A stretch of 64,000 bases of DNA from Pseudomaricurvus sp050633365 (GTDB lineage: Bacteria; Pseudomonadota; Gammaproteobacteria; Pseudomonadales; Cellvibrionaceae), in the NCBI GenBank assembly GCA_050633365.1, contig JBOEGJ010000003.1, forward strand, positions 1 to 64,000, written 5' to 3'. The stretch's first letter is position 1; each line of letters opens with the position of its first letter. The notes beneath the pieces were generated by a model. The model was not told the DNA's origin, did no database searches, and was given only the letters and a program-made list of their open reading frames with translations. The translations under genes and the position numbers were made by a program. Positions 52,745-61,886 of this stretch are shown one piece after another.

Positions 52745-52751
52745 CCATAAA

Positions 52752-52776
52752 AAAACGCCGCGTGAAGCGGCGTTTT
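52752..52776. terminator. Bidirectional terminator between the 51965 gene and ppa
   Basis: AACGCCGC and GCGGCGTT (5-base loop GTGAA) form a perfect stem. TTTT follows on the plus strand, and a run of seven Ts follows on the minus strand, where it ends ppa transcription. Confidence 0.9.
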
Positions 52777-52813
52777 GGTGTGCAGGCAGAAAAGCCGCCA
52801 AGACAAGCTTGGT

Positions 52814-53362
52814 TTAGAAGTTGGGCTTGTCTTTGCTGTTGTTAAAGTTGTTCTGCGCATCGATGATTTCTTTGCGGGCTTCGTCTGCGTTGCCCCAACC
52901 GTCGATTTTTACCCACTTGCCAGGCTCTAGATCTTTGTAGTGCTGGAAGAAGTGAGAAATTTGATTCAGCGTCAGCTCAGGCAGATCGCTAATGTCTTCA
53001 ACGCCTTTATACAGCGGTGTGACTTTCTCGTGAGGTACGGCAATGATTTTCGCATCTTCACCGCCGTCATCGGTCATTTTCAGAACGCCGACAGGTCGAC
53101 AGCGAATCACGGCACCAGAAACGACTGCTAAAGGCATGACAACCATAACGTCTACCGGATCGCCGTCACCGCATAAGGTGTGAGGCACGTAACCGTAGTT
53201 GCAGGGGTAGTGCATGGCGGTACCCAGCATACGGTCAACAAAGATCTCGCCAGAGTCTTTATCGACTTCATATTTAATCGGGTCGCCATTTAGAGGGATT
53301 TCAATGATGACGTTAATGTCGTTTGGTAGGTCTTTACCGGCTGAGACTTGATCGTAACTCAT
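52814..53362 (-). CDS. ppa: Inorganic pyrophosphatase (family I)
   Basis: 182 residues, the normal size. Family I motif DGDPVDVMVV with three metal-binding Asp, plus NVIIEIPLNGDPIKYEVDKDSGEIFVDR and YPCNYGYVPHTLCGD. It hydrolyses cytoplasmic pyrophosphate. It is divergent from the membrane pyrophosphatase gene hppA, 270 bp away, so the two ways of removing pyrophosphate lie side by side. Confidence 0.97.
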   Translation of the reverse strand: MSYDQVSAGKDLPNDINVIIEIPLNGDPIKYEVDKDSGEIFVDRMLGTAMHYPCNYGYVPHTLCGDGDPVDVMVVMPLAVVSGAVIRCRPVGVLKMTDDGGEDAKIIAVPHEKVTPLYKGVEDISDLPELTLNQISHFFQHYKDLEPGKWVKIDGWGNADEARKEIIDAQNNFNNSKDKPNF

Positions 53363-53631
53363 GATCGGGATTCCACTGGTCGTTTAAAAAGGCGGCGATT
53401 TTAACACAGTTTCACCATAGCTCAATTCAACCTAAGTCTAGAGTGGGAGTTTTCTGTTTTGAATTGATCGGTTTTTGAACATTGCGCCCTTGCCGTGTCT
53501 TGCATAGACTGAATATCAGGCGGTCGAAAATAGGTACCGCGAGGATGCTGTCTCCCTCCCCGACCGTTACAGCTTATTCAGCAGGCACCACAGTGTTGTT
53601 GGTAAGTCATCATAATAAACAAGGGGTTGTT

Positions 53632-55653
53632 ATGGATATGCTACTACTGCCACCTATTCTGGGTGGTGTTGGTCTTCTGGCCGCATTAATTATTTACATG
53701 ATCGTTAAAAGTTATCCCGCAGGTGAGGGTTTGGTGACAGAGATTGCCGATGCCATTCACGACGGTGCCATGGTCTTCATGCGCCGTGAATACACGATTT
53801 TGGCGGGTTTCGCACTTCTCATCACGATTTTATTATTTTTTGGTTTCCAGAGTTGGCATACGCCGGTTGCCTTCGTGGTCGGCGCCTTATGTTCGGCGGT
53901 GGCGGGCTACATTGGTATGTACACTGCCACTCAGGCGAATGTGCGCACTACCGTCGCGGCTAACGAAAAAGGGCAGGCCGAGGCGCTTAGCGTGGCGTTT
54001 TTTGGCGGCTCGATTATGGGGTTAGTTGTGGCTTCCATGGGGCTTCTCGGCTTGGGCAGCTTGTACTTACTGTTTGGCGCTGATCCCGAGCATGCCGAAG
54101 CGATTCACGGCTTTGGTATGGGCGCTTCGACAGTGGCGCTATTTTCACGTGTCGGTGGGGGTATATTCACCAAGAGTGCCGACGTAGGCGCTGACTTGGT
54201 CGGCAAGGTCGAAGCTGGTATTCCGGAGGATGATCCCCGCAATCCCGGTGTGATTGCCGATAATGTCGGCGATAACGTGGGGGATGTGGCCGGAATGGGT
54301 TCCGATATCTTTGAGTCTTACTGCGGCTCGATGATTGCCACCATTGCTATCGCATCAACCATGGCCATTGGCGCTGTCGAGGTGTTGGGTGGGGATAGAG
54401 GACAATTGATGTTTGCGCCTTTGGCCCTCGCGTCCATTGGTTTGATTTGTTCGGTGTTGGGCATTGTGCTGGTGAAGATGGCTTCAACAAAGGCTCCCGA
54501 GGTTGCGTTGCGGATGGGCACCATGGGTGCCACGGTATTGTTTATAGGCGCAGCGTGGTTGTTACTGGGGAGCTTTGGTATTAGCAATAACGTTTGGTTG
54601 TGTGTGGTTTGCGGTGCTGTAGGTGGCATGATCATTGGTTTGGTCACAGAGTATTACACCGGTGGCAAGCCCGTGCAGACCATCGCTGAAGGTGGTGAGA
54701 CGGGGCCGGCGACGGTAATGATTTCTGGGTTGGCGGTGGGCATGGAGTCCGTGGTCATTCCGGTGCTCACCATTGCTGGGATCATTTTTACCACCAGCGC
54801 TTTACTGCCTGAAGGATCGGGGGTTTACGGTGTTGGTATTGCCGCTGTGGGTATGTTGGCAACCGTGGGTATAACCATGGCCATCGATGCCTATGGGCCT
54901 GTGGCGGATAATGCCGGTGGTATTGCCGAAATGGCTGAGTTGGGCGAAGAAACACGCGCGATTACCGACGGTCTTGATGAGGTGGGCAATACCACTGCGG
55001 CAATTGGCAAGGGGTTTGCGATCGGCGCCGCGGGTTTGGCCGCTCTGGCGATTATTGCCGCCTATATTGAAACTGTGTCACTGCACGATACTTCCTTTGC
55101 GCTAAATATTAGCAATCCTGAAGTCTTGACCGGCATGTTCATCGGCGGAATCTTTCCTTTTATCGTCAGTGCTATCACCATGCGCGCTGTGGGAGATGCG
55201 GCCTTTGATATGATCAAGGAGATCAGGCGTCAATTCAAAGAAATACCAGGGTTAATGGAAGGCACGGCGAAACCCGACAGCGAGCGCTGCGTTGATATTG
55301 CCACCAAAGCGGCATTGCGACGTATGGTGCTCCCTGGGGCCCTAGCCATTGCCGCGCCTGTGGTGATTGGATTTGGTATTGGGCCAGCGGCGTTGGGAGG
55401 CATGTTAGGTGGTGCCTTGATTACCTGTGTACTCTTGGCGCTGACCATGGCGAACGCAGGTGGTGCTTGGGACAACGCAAAGAAATACGTGGAGAAGGGC
55501 AATCTCGGGGGCAAAGGATCTGATGTTCACAAAGCGGTGGTGGTAGGAGACACTGTGGGCGACCCGTTCAAAGATACCAGTGGTCCGGCGATGAATATCT
55601 TAATCAACGTTATGGCTATTGTAAGCTTAGTGATCGCGCCCTTGCTGGTTTAA
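53632..55653 (+). CDS. hppA: Membrane-bound proton/sodium-pumping pyrophosphatase
   Basis: 673 residues from the ATG at 53632 (AAGGGG upstream); the longer frame back to 53482 is rejected. About 16 membrane helices. Pyrophosphate-binding motif DVGADLVGKVEAGIPEDDP, then DNVGDNVGDVAGMGSD and the late DPFKDTSGPAMNIL. The GNTTAAIGKG region has Ala and Gly at the two positions that are Lys and Thr in potassium-independent forms, so it should be the K+-dependent kind. It couples pyrophosphate hydrolysis to ion pumping; H+ versus Na+ cannot be decided here. Confidence 0.96.
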   Translation: MDMLLLPPILGGVGLLAALIIYMIVKSYPAGEGLVTEIADAIHDGAMVFMRREYTILAGFALLITILLFFGFQSWHTPVAFVVGALCSAVAGYIGMYTATQANVRTTVAANEKGQAEALSVAFFGGSIMGLVVASMGLLGLGSLYLLFGADPEHAEAIHGFGMGASTVALFSRVGGGIFTKSADVGADLVGKVEAGIPEDDPRNPGVIADNVGDNVGDVAGMGSDIFESYCGSMIATIAIASTMAIGAVEVLGGDRGQLMFAPLALASIGLICSVLGIVLVKMASTKAPEVALRMGTMGATVLFIGAAWLLLGSFGISNNVWLCVVCGAVGGMIIGLVTEYYTGGKPVQTIAEGGETGPATVMISGLAVGMESVVIPVLTIAGIIFTTSALLPEGSGVYGVGIAAVGMLATVGITMAIDAYGPVADNAGGIAEMAELGEETRAITDGLDEVGNTTAAIGKGFAIGAAGLAALAIIAAYIETVSLHDTSFALNISNPEVLTGMFIGGIFPFIVSAITMRAVGDAAFDMIKEIRRQFKEIPGLMEGTAKPDSERCVDIATKAALRRMVLPGALAIAAPVVIGFGIGPAALGGMLGGALITCVLLALTMANAGGAWDNAKKYVEKGNLGGKGSDVHKAVVVGDTVGDPFKDTSGPAMNILINVMAIVSLVIAPLLV

Positions 55654-55713
55654 TCAATTGCCCATCGCATAGGTGTGTTGGTTGCTATGAGCGCAGCCTA
55701 TGTGTAGCGGTAT

Positions 55714-55738
55714 AAAGCGCCTTACGGGCGCTTTTTTT
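55714..55738 (+). terminator. Rho-independent terminator after hppA
   Basis: AAAGCGCC, loop TTACG, GGCGCTTT followed by Ts (seven in a row including the stem end). It lies 61 bp after the hppA stop. Confidence 0.9.
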
Positions 55739-55847
55739 GTGCGCTGGCTTTGACTCGCTTTGCGACATTGCTTCCCTGTCGTGAGTGGACGAGAGGGAAC
55801 TGGGTTGGTTGTCTGTGGTCTCAAAGCCATTGATGATGGAGTCAGTT

Positions 55848-56486
55848 ATGAAGTTGTATGGCGTTAGCGTGTATCGCGAGTTGTTTCTCAAGGTGAGTCT
55901 TTGTTTGTTTCTTGGTTTGTCTCTTGGGGCACTAACGGCACAAGTTCACGGGGAGGAGAAGGGAAAAACCATTTCCGTGGCCACATTTGGCGGGGGGTGT
56001 TTTTGGTGTATGGAGCCACCGTTCGACAAACTGGAAGGCGTGTTAAAAACCGAATCCGGTTACAGTGGTGGGCACGTAAAAAATCCGACCTATAAACAGG
56101 TGGTTCGAGGCAACACCGGTCACGTGGAAGTGGTTCAGGTGAGCTACGATGCTAAGGTGATTTCCTATCAAGAACTGTTGGCTGTTTTTTGGCGCAACAT
56201 CGACCCCTATGATAATGGTGGGCAGTTTTGTGATCGAGGTTATTCCTATCGTCCGGTAATCTTCGCCCATGATGACGCTCAAATCGAGGCGGCCAACTTG
56301 AGTAAAGAAGCGCTCAATTTAGATGGTAACAAAACCCCGGTCGAAGCCTTCAAGAACTTTTACTCAGCGGAAAAGTATCATCAAGACTACTATCAAAAAA
56401 ATCCGGTTCGCTACAAATATTATCGCTACAGCTGTGGCCGAGATCAGCGCTTAAGCGATGTTTGGGATAAAATCGATAACAACTGA
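55848..56486 (+). CDS. msrA: Exported peptide-methionine (S)-S-oxide reductase
   Basis: 212 residues from the ATG at 55848, which has GGAG 7 bases upstream. Signal peptide at residues 13-34 (LKVSLCLFLGLSLGALTAQVHG), so the mature enzyme is periplasmic. The active-site motif is TFGGGCFWCMEPPF, with the catalytic Cys; FCDRGYSYRPVIF and KYHQDYYQKNPVRYKYY are also conserved. It reduces oxidised Met in envelope proteins. The 3' end overlaps the convergent protease gene by 43 bp. Confidence 0.94.
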   Translation: MKLYGVSVYRELFLKVSLCLFLGLSLGALTAQVHGEEKGKTISVATFGGGCFWCMEPPFDKLEGVLKTESGYSGGHVKNPTYKQVVRGNTGHVEVVQVSYDAKVISYQELLAVFWRNIDPYDNGGQFCDRGYSYRPVIFAHDDAQIEAANLSKEALNLDGNKTPVEAFKNFYSAEKYHQDYYQKNPVRYKYYRYSCGRDQRLSDVWDKIDNN

Positions 56487-57310
56487 TCGTAAAAGGCGCT
56501 GGTGGGAATGGCCAGCGCTAGGGTGTTCTGGCGGGAGTCGATACTTCTTCCCGCGTGTATGCCTAGCAAATGCCAATATCCGGCTTGTTGGATCAGTAGT
56601 GGCCCGCCTGAGTCACCCGAAAGTCCGTGGCAATTGTTGCCCAGCAAATTTCTGGGAAAATGCTTAGGCGTTGGGGATAGCTGGCACTGAGTGTCGAGAC
56701 TTAATGCCTCACGAGTATCCCGCCGATAACCGGCTAGGGCGACGTGGCTTTCTGATTGCTGCAGTTGACGTTGCTGGCTGGGGCTTAAGAGTTGAAGTGA
56801 AAAATAACCCAGTAGTAACCCCAGCGGCTCCTCTAGTTCGATGAGGGCCCAATCTTCACTGAGCTGTTGCGGATCGACGCTGACTCGAAATTGGTAATTC
56901 GGATTAGGGAAGATGTTCTTTGCCCGGCTGTGCGCCACATACTCTTCCTGTTGATAACCCGCCAGAAAATGAATGAATTGAGCGGGATACCAATCCTCTG
57001 TGTTCTGATTCCAGAGGCAGTGCGCGGCGGTCACAATAACTCGGTCAGAGATTAGACTGGCAGAACAAAATTTGCGTCCAGCGATGCTCAGGTTGCCAAT
57101 ACGATTCCAAGGGGATTGCTTGGCGTCAATAATGACGCGTTCGGTGGGGAAGTTGGTTGGCAGCCCCTCTCGATGCATCGGCTGAGTTACGGAGTGGCTG
57201 TTAATGTTTGTCACTGGCGTCGCGCTTTGTGCTAGTGCGAAGGCTGCAGTTAGAGTGATTAATGCAGCATAAAAAAGGCTTTTAGCAATCACAGGAAAAG
57301 TAGCGCTCAT
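56444..57310 (-). CDS. Secreted trypsin-like serine protease
   Basis: 288 residues with a signal peptide (FYAALITLTAAFALAQS). The S1 triad is His in VIVTAAHCLW, Asp in SEDWALIELEEPLG and Ser in GLSGDSGGPLL; Cys pairs suit disulfides in the periplasm or outside. The specificity pocket cannot be assigned reliably. The start overlaps the end of apaH by 29 bp on the same strand, and the end overlaps msrA by 43 bp in convergence, so the gene is squeezed between its neighbours. Confidence 0.9.
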   Translation of the reverse strand: MSATFPVIAKSLFYAALITLTAAFALAQSATPVTNINSHSVTQPMHREGLPTNFPTERVIIDAKQSPWNRIGNLSIAGRKFCSASLISDRVIVTAAHCLWNQNTEDWYPAQFIHFLAGYQQEEYVAHSRAKNIFPNPNYQFRVSVDPQQLSEDWALIELEEPLGLLLGYFSLQLLSPSQQRQLQQSESHVALAGYRRDTREALSLDTQCQLSPTPKHFPRNLLGNNCHGLSGDSGGPLLIQQAGYWHLLGIHAGRSIDSRQNTLALAIPTSAFYDQLLSILSQTSLKR

Positions 57311-58088
57311 CGTCGAGCCTTAACATGGTGAGCTTTCCACCCCAAACGCAGCCGGTATCGAGCGCGAAGACATTATCGGTGTGAGTTTGCCCTTCAAGTG
57401 CTGCCCAGTGGCCAAACACAATTTTGTTCTTTTTGGTTTTTCGGTTTTTGTGCTCAAACCATGGGGCGAAGCCCTTGGGCGCATTGTGTAAGCCATGCTT
57501 CGATTTTAGTTCTAGCTTGCCGGTGCGATCGCAAAAGCGCATGCGAGTAAAATAGTTGGTGATAATTCTCCAGCGATCGGGCCCCTTGAGTGAACGATGC
57601 CAAACCGACGGTTGGTTTCCGTACATGGTTGAGAGATATTTGTCGAATTGATGGCTCTGGATAATATCTTCGATTTCTTTGGCGCGTTTTCGGGCTTTGC
57701 GCAGGCTCCAGCGTGGGGGAATGCCTGCGTGAATCATGGTGAAGCCAAGTTTCTTGTCGTGATGAAGCAGTGGGCAAGTGCGCAGCCAATCGTAATAGCG
57801 TTCACTATTCTTGGCGATCAAGATTTCTTCAATGGTATCGCTGTCACTGGGGAGTTTATGCCCATAGGCGCAGGCTAATAGGTGTAAATCGTGATTGCCC
57901 AAAACCGAGATGAAGTTGTCGCGGCGTTGATAGACAAAGTCCAGCGTTTCCAACGATTGCGGGCCGCGATTGATGAGGTCACCGGCGAGCCACAATTGAT
58001 CTCGGTCATCGTTAAAGTTCACTTTTTCCAGTAAACATTTTAACGGTTCGAGGCAGCCCTGAAGATCACCTACGGCGTAAGTAGCCAT
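57282..58088 (-). CDS. apaH: Diadenosine tetraphosphatase ApaH
   Basis: 268 residues with the metallophosphatase motifs GDLQGCLEPL, GDLINRGPQS and GNHDLHLLA. It splits Ap4A to two ADP and also removes Np4 caps from RNA. It is the last gene of the lptD-surA-pdxA-rsmA-apaG-apaH run and follows apaG by 8 bp. Confidence 0.97.
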   Translation of the reverse strand: MATYAVGDLQGCLEPLKCLLEKVNFNDDRDQLWLAGDLINRGPQSLETLDFVYQRRDNFISVLGNHDLHLLACAYGHKLPSDSDTIEEILIAKNSERYYDWLRTCPLLHHDKKLGFTMIHAGIPPRWSLRKARKRAKEIEDIIQSHQFDKYLSTMYGNQPSVWHRSLKGPDRWRIITNYFTRMRFCDRTGKLELKSKHGLHNAPKGFAPWFEHKNRKTKKNKIVFGHWAALEGQTHTDNVFALDTGCVWGGKLTMLRLDDERYFSCDC

Positions 58089-58096
58089 TGTTGTCC

Positions 58097-58471
58097 TTAA
58101 TGTAACCGTTGCGGATGAACCAGAGCGAAGGTCGGAATAATTACATCGAACTCCTCGCCTCTGTCGTCGCGCATCTGATAAGACCCTTCCATTGTGCCGG
58201 TGGCCGTGTCGAGTACCGAGCCGCTGGTGTAAGTGTACTGATCGCCAGCCTCAATGAAGGGCTGTTCGCCAACAACCCCAATCCCTGCGACTTCTTGTAT
58301 CTCATCGTTGGCGTCGACAATCTTCCAGCGACGACTTACCAGTTGAGTGCGCTCATCACTGTTGTTGCAAATTGTAATGGTGTAAGAAAAAACGTATTTC
58401 TGTTGCTCTGGTTGCGATTGATCCGCGAGGTATTTGGTTTTTATTTGAATGTTGATGTCGTTGTTATTCAT
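58097..58471 (-). CDS. apaG: ApaG (DUF525 domain)
   Basis: 124 residues with a fibronectin-like fold: conserved YTITICNNSDERTQLVSRRW, GVVGEQPFIEAGDQYTYTSG and the C-terminal GSYQMRDDRGEEFDV. Function is not settled. It lies between rsmA and apaH, the standard place. Confidence 0.97.
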   Translation of the reverse strand: MNNNDINIQIKTKYLADQSQPEQQKYVFSYTITICNNSDERTQLVSRRWKIVDANDEIQEVAGIGVVGEQPFIEAGDQYTYTSGSVLDTATGTMEGSYQMRDDRGEEFDVIIPTFALVHPQRLH

Positions 58472-58493
58472 GTTATCGGTCTAAAGCTGGTGA

Positions 58494-58517
58494 AACTGTC
58501 GGCTATAGCCGACAGTT
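58494..58517. repeat. Perfect palindrome between rsmA and apaG
   Basis: AACTGTCGGCTA and its exact reverse complement form a 24-bp palindrome that begins within the rsmA stop codon. On the minus strand it is followed by TTTCACC, too short a T-run for a strong terminator. It may be an attenuator or an RNA processing site within the operon. Confidence 0.6.
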
Positions 58518-59358
58518 ATTGTGAGTCGTTGGTATCTTGCAGTTCGGCGAGCTTATCGCTTAGTGCGACAAATTCCGCCAGGGTAATGTTCTCGGGTCTT
58601 ACCGAGGTGTCGATATCTAGAGACTCTATTGCTTGTGTCGGCAGTAATTGTTTTAGGGCGTTACGCAGTGTTTTTCGACGCTGCTGAAACGCTGTGTTGA
58701 CTAGGCGCTCGAGCGATTTTACGTTGCGGGCTGGATGCGGCGGTTGCTCGTAGGGGGCAAGGCGAACGATAGCTGAATCGACTTTGGGGCGTGGGTTGAA
58801 GCACTCGGGCGGTACATCGAATAGGTTCTCGACACGGCAATAATATTGCACCATCACGCTTAAGCGCCCGTAGCATTTTTGTCCGGGGCTGGCAGCCATG
58901 CGATCTACGACTTCTTTTTGCAGCATAAAGTGCATGTCTTTCACGTCGGCTTGATAGCTTAGCAGGTGAAAAATCAAAGGCGTTGAAATATTGTATGGCA
59001 GGTTGCCAACAATTCGCAGTGGGCCTTTCCTTTCTCCGTTGCTATCGGTTAGCAGGGCTCCAAAATCAAACTTGAGTGCGTCGGTTTGATGAATCTTAAA
59101 ATTTGGGTAGCTGGCGATAAACTGCGACAGTAAAATTGGGATAAGGTCTCGATCCAGTTCCACCACATTCAGCGTCGGGCAGGCGGCGAGAAGTTGTTCG
59201 GTAATGGCTCCTTTTCCGGGGCCAATCTCTACCAGGTTGTCATCGCTGGTGGGGTGGATCGACTTAACGATACGGCGGATGATGTTGTCATCTTCGAGAA
59301 AGTTCTGGCCGAAGCGTTTGCGGGCGCGGTGCTCGGTGCCGGGTTTGGATTTACTCAT
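58516..59358 (-). CDS. rsmA: 16S rRNA (A1518/A1519) dimethyltransferase
   Basis: 280 residues (KsgA). Motifs: FGQNFLEDDNIIRRIV, SAM-binding VEIGPGKGAITEQLL and catalytic GNLPYNISTPL. It dimethylates two adenines at the 3' end of 16S rRNA during 30S maturation. It is followed by apaG after a palindrome and preceded by pdxA at 71 bp. Confidence 0.97.
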   Translation of the reverse strand: MSKSKPGTEHRARKRFGQNFLEDDNIIRRIVKSIHPTSDDNLVEIGPGKGAITEQLLAACPTLNVVELDRDLIPILLSQFIASYPNFKIHQTDALKFDFGALLTDSNGERKGPLRIVGNLPYNISTPLIFHLLSYQADVKDMHFMLQKEVVDRMAASPGQKCYGRLSVMVQYYCRVENLFDVPPECFNPRPKVDSAIVRLAPYEQPPHPARNVKSLERLVNTAFQQRRKTLRNALKQLLPTQAIESLDIDTSVRPENITLAEFVALSDKLAELQDTNDSQ

Positions 59359-59429
59359 AACGTCTTGTTGCTCGCGACAGGGCGAACACTCCTGAAACTG
59401 GTTTTTAACGAGATGTCATGGTCGCGACT

Positions 59430-60431
59430 CTAAGTTCGCGACATCATCTCTTGTTTGGCTTTTGCCATGGATTGAGCGTAGTGCAGGGCGGTCAATAAAC
59501 TGCCCAAGTTGGCTTTGCCGCTACCGGCTAAATCCAGTGCGGTACCGTGATCCACCGAGGTGCGAATGATCGGCAAGCCTAGGGTAATGTTGACCGCTTG
59601 CCCGAATCCTTTGAATTTTAGCACGGGTAGGCCCTGATCGTGATACATGGCCAAGACGGCATCGGCATTATCGAGTACTTTGGGTGTGAATAAGGTGTCG
59701 GCTGGCAGAGGGCCCACGAGATCAATCCCGCGCTGACGTAGCTGGTTCAGTGTGGGCTCTATCACTTCGATCTCTTCGCGCCCCATATGGCCTCCTTCCC
59801 CGGCGTGAGGGTTAAGGCCGCAGACCAAAATTCTTGGAGCTTGAATACCAAATTGGGTCTGTAGATCGTGATGCAGAATTTCAATGACTTTTGTCAGTGT
59901 GCTCGGGGTCACGGCCGCCGGCACGTCTTTGAGCGGCAGATGGGTGGTGACTAGTGCGACCCTCAAGCCTTCGGTGGCCAGCATCATAACCACTTGTGGT
60001 GTGGCAGTGCGCTCGGCGAGAAATTCCGTGTGTCCGCTAAAGTTGATACCAGCGTCATTAATAACCCCTTTGTGAACCGGGGCGGTGATATAGGCGTCGA
60101 ATTGGGCGTTTACGCAGCCATCAATAGCATTCTTCAGAGTTTGTAATACGTAAGAGCTGTTGGCTGCATTGAGTTCTCCCGCCACGCTAGGCACGGCCAA
60201 AGGGGTGTGCGCAACGCAAAGCTCGCCGGCCTTTAAGGGTTTCGGGGCAAGGGTTGAGTCGTAGGCACGAATGGCCAGTGGCAAATTGAGTTGCTGGGCT
60301 CGGCTTTTGAGAAGTTCCGCGTCGGCGATCACTACCACTTCATCGTCACAGCCCTGCTGGGCAAAAGCGATGGTAAGATCTGGGCCTATACCGGCGGGCT
60401 CGCCGGGGGTTAACGCGAGGCGTAAAGTCAT
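59430..60431 (-). CDS. pdxA: 4-hydroxythreonine-4-phosphate dehydrogenase
   Basis: 333 residues. Motifs are LTPGEPAGIGPDL at the start, ITAPVHKGVIND, SGHTEFLAE and MYHDQGLPVLKFKGFGQAVN with the zinc-binding His residues. It acts in pyridoxal phosphate synthesis. The gap of 162 bp to surA shows nothing that I recognise. Confidence 0.97.
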   Translation of the reverse strand: MTLRLALTPGEPAGIGPDLTIAFAQQGCDDEVVVIADAELLKSRAQQLNLPLAIRAYDSTLAPKPLKAGELCVAHTPLAVPSVAGELNAANSSYVLQTLKNAIDGCVNAQFDAYITAPVHKGVINDAGINFSGHTEFLAERTATPQVVMMLATEGLRVALVTTHLPLKDVPAAVTPSTLTKVIEILHHDLQTQFGIQAPRILVCGLNPHAGEGGHMGREEIEVIEPTLNQLRQRGIDLVGPLPADTLFTPKVLDNADAVLAMYHDQGLPVLKFKGFGQAVNITLGLPIIRTSVDHGTALDLAGSGKANLGSLLTALHYAQSMAKAKQEMMSRT

Positions 60432-60593
60432 AGTGGAAAATCTTCTTCAGCCGGAGGGGCGTGACCGTGTGTGGGAAATTGTAAAACTAGTGTCGGGGTG
60501 TTGGTGTCTGTTTAGTCTAGCCTACCGAGACGTTTTGCTTAGGATACAGGCTGTCGATGTGCGACAGCCGTATCGAGTGGTGACCGAAGCTCT

Positions 60594-61880
60594 TTATTTG
60601 ATCTCGACAAAAGCCTCGTCACGAATTTCGCGAATCCAATTCAAGCGCTCTTCTTCAAAGCGTCGGCTACGCAGCAGTCGATTGGCTTGATTGGTACGAA
60701 CGGTCTCGCTCATGTCTTGCTGTCGGCGCTCTTGCACCTGAAGAATGTGCCAGCCAAATTGGCTGCGAAAAGGCTCGCTAATGTCGCCAATAGCGCTGTT
60801 GTTAATAGTGCGCTCAAATTCGGGTACGAACTTACCCGGTAAAGACCAGCCTAGATCGCCACCGCTGAGCATGGAGCCAACGTCTTCAGAGTGCTCTTTA
60901 GCTTGTTCGGCAAAATCAGCACCATCGATAACTTTCTGGCGAATAGTCGCCAGTTCTTCTCGGGCCTCTTCGTTCGACAAAATTGCCGAAGGCTTGATCA
61001 ATATGTGGCGAACTTTTGATTGCTCAATGACCTGCTCTTGGGCTCCACGTTTACCGTAGAGTTTTAAAATATGAAAGCCAGCACCACTTTGCAGCGGCTC
61101 ACTGATGGCACCTTGCTCGAGGGATTCTATGGCGTCAGCAAATAAGTCGGGCATCTGTGCTGATTTACGCCAGCCCAGTTCACCACCTTTTAACGCGTTT
61201 TGGCCCTTGGATTCGGCAACGGCCATCTGGCGAAAGTCGGCGCCATCGCGCAGTCGCTTGACCATATCTTGAGCTTTTTGTTCTGCTGCTTTTGCCTCTT
61301 CGTTACTGGCAGTGGAGGGCAGAGCAATCAAAATGTGGCCTAGATTGTAGTCCGGTGATGACCAAAACTTACCTTGCTTTGATTTCAGGAAGTTCTCGAC
61401 TTCTTGCTCGGAAATACGAATGCGTCGGTTGACGCTACCGCGTTGCACTTGATCGATGATCATGTCGCGGCGGATTTGTTCGCGCAGGCTGTTCATGCTC
61501 ACGTTGTCTTGAGCAAGTTGCTGTTCAAACTCCGCATCGCTCAGCTTGTTTGCCTGCTTCATACGGACAATCGCAGCATCGAGTTCGGCGTCGCTAATCT
61601 CAACGCCGACTCGTTGACCTATTTGCAATTGCAGTGATTCGGTGACCAACTGCTCGACAATCTGTGCGCGCAAGACATCTTCCGGCGGCATTTGTGTCTG
61701 GTTGGCCTGCAGTTGCGTGGTTACCATGCGAATGCGTTGTTGAAGCTCGCTGGCCATCACTACGTCGTCGTCGACCACGGCAATAACTTTATCCAAAGTG
61801 ATGGTTTTGGCGAAGCTCAATCCGCTAAAGGCCAACATGGCCGCGCCCGCTAATAGTGTTCTCGTAGTGCTTTTTTTCAT
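60594..61880 (-). CDS. surA: Periplasmic chaperone/peptidyl-prolyl isomerase SurA
   Basis: 428 residues with a signal peptide (TLLAGAAMLAFSGLSFA), an N-terminal chaperone domain (TLDKVIAVVDDDVVMASELQ) and two parvulin domains (around 175-275 with GHILIALPS, and 285-385 with RHILIKPSAILSNEEAREEL). It escorts unfolded outer-membrane proteins, LptD among them. It starts 6 bp after lptD ends, the usual pairing. Confidence 0.97.
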   Translation of the reverse strand: MKKSTTRTLLAGAAMLAFSGLSFAKTITLDKVIAVVDDDVVMASELQQRIRMVTTQLQANQTQMPPEDVLRAQIVEQLVTESLQLQIGQRVGVEISDAELDAAIVRMKQANKLSDAEFEQQLAQDNVSMNSLREQIRRDMIIDQVQRGSVNRRIRISEQEVENFLKSKQGKFWSSPDYNLGHILIALPSTASNEEAKAAEQKAQDMVKRLRDGADFRQMAVAESKGQNALKGGELGWRKSAQMPDLFADAIESLEQGAISEPLQSGAGFHILKLYGKRGAQEQVIEQSKVRHILIKPSAILSNEEAREELATIRQKVIDGADFAEQAKEHSEDVGSMLSGGDLGWSLPGKFVPEFERTINNSAIGDISEPFRSQFGWHILQVQERRQQDMSETVRTNQANRLLRSRRFEEERLNWIREIRDEAFVEIK

Positions 61881-61886
61881 AATTAT

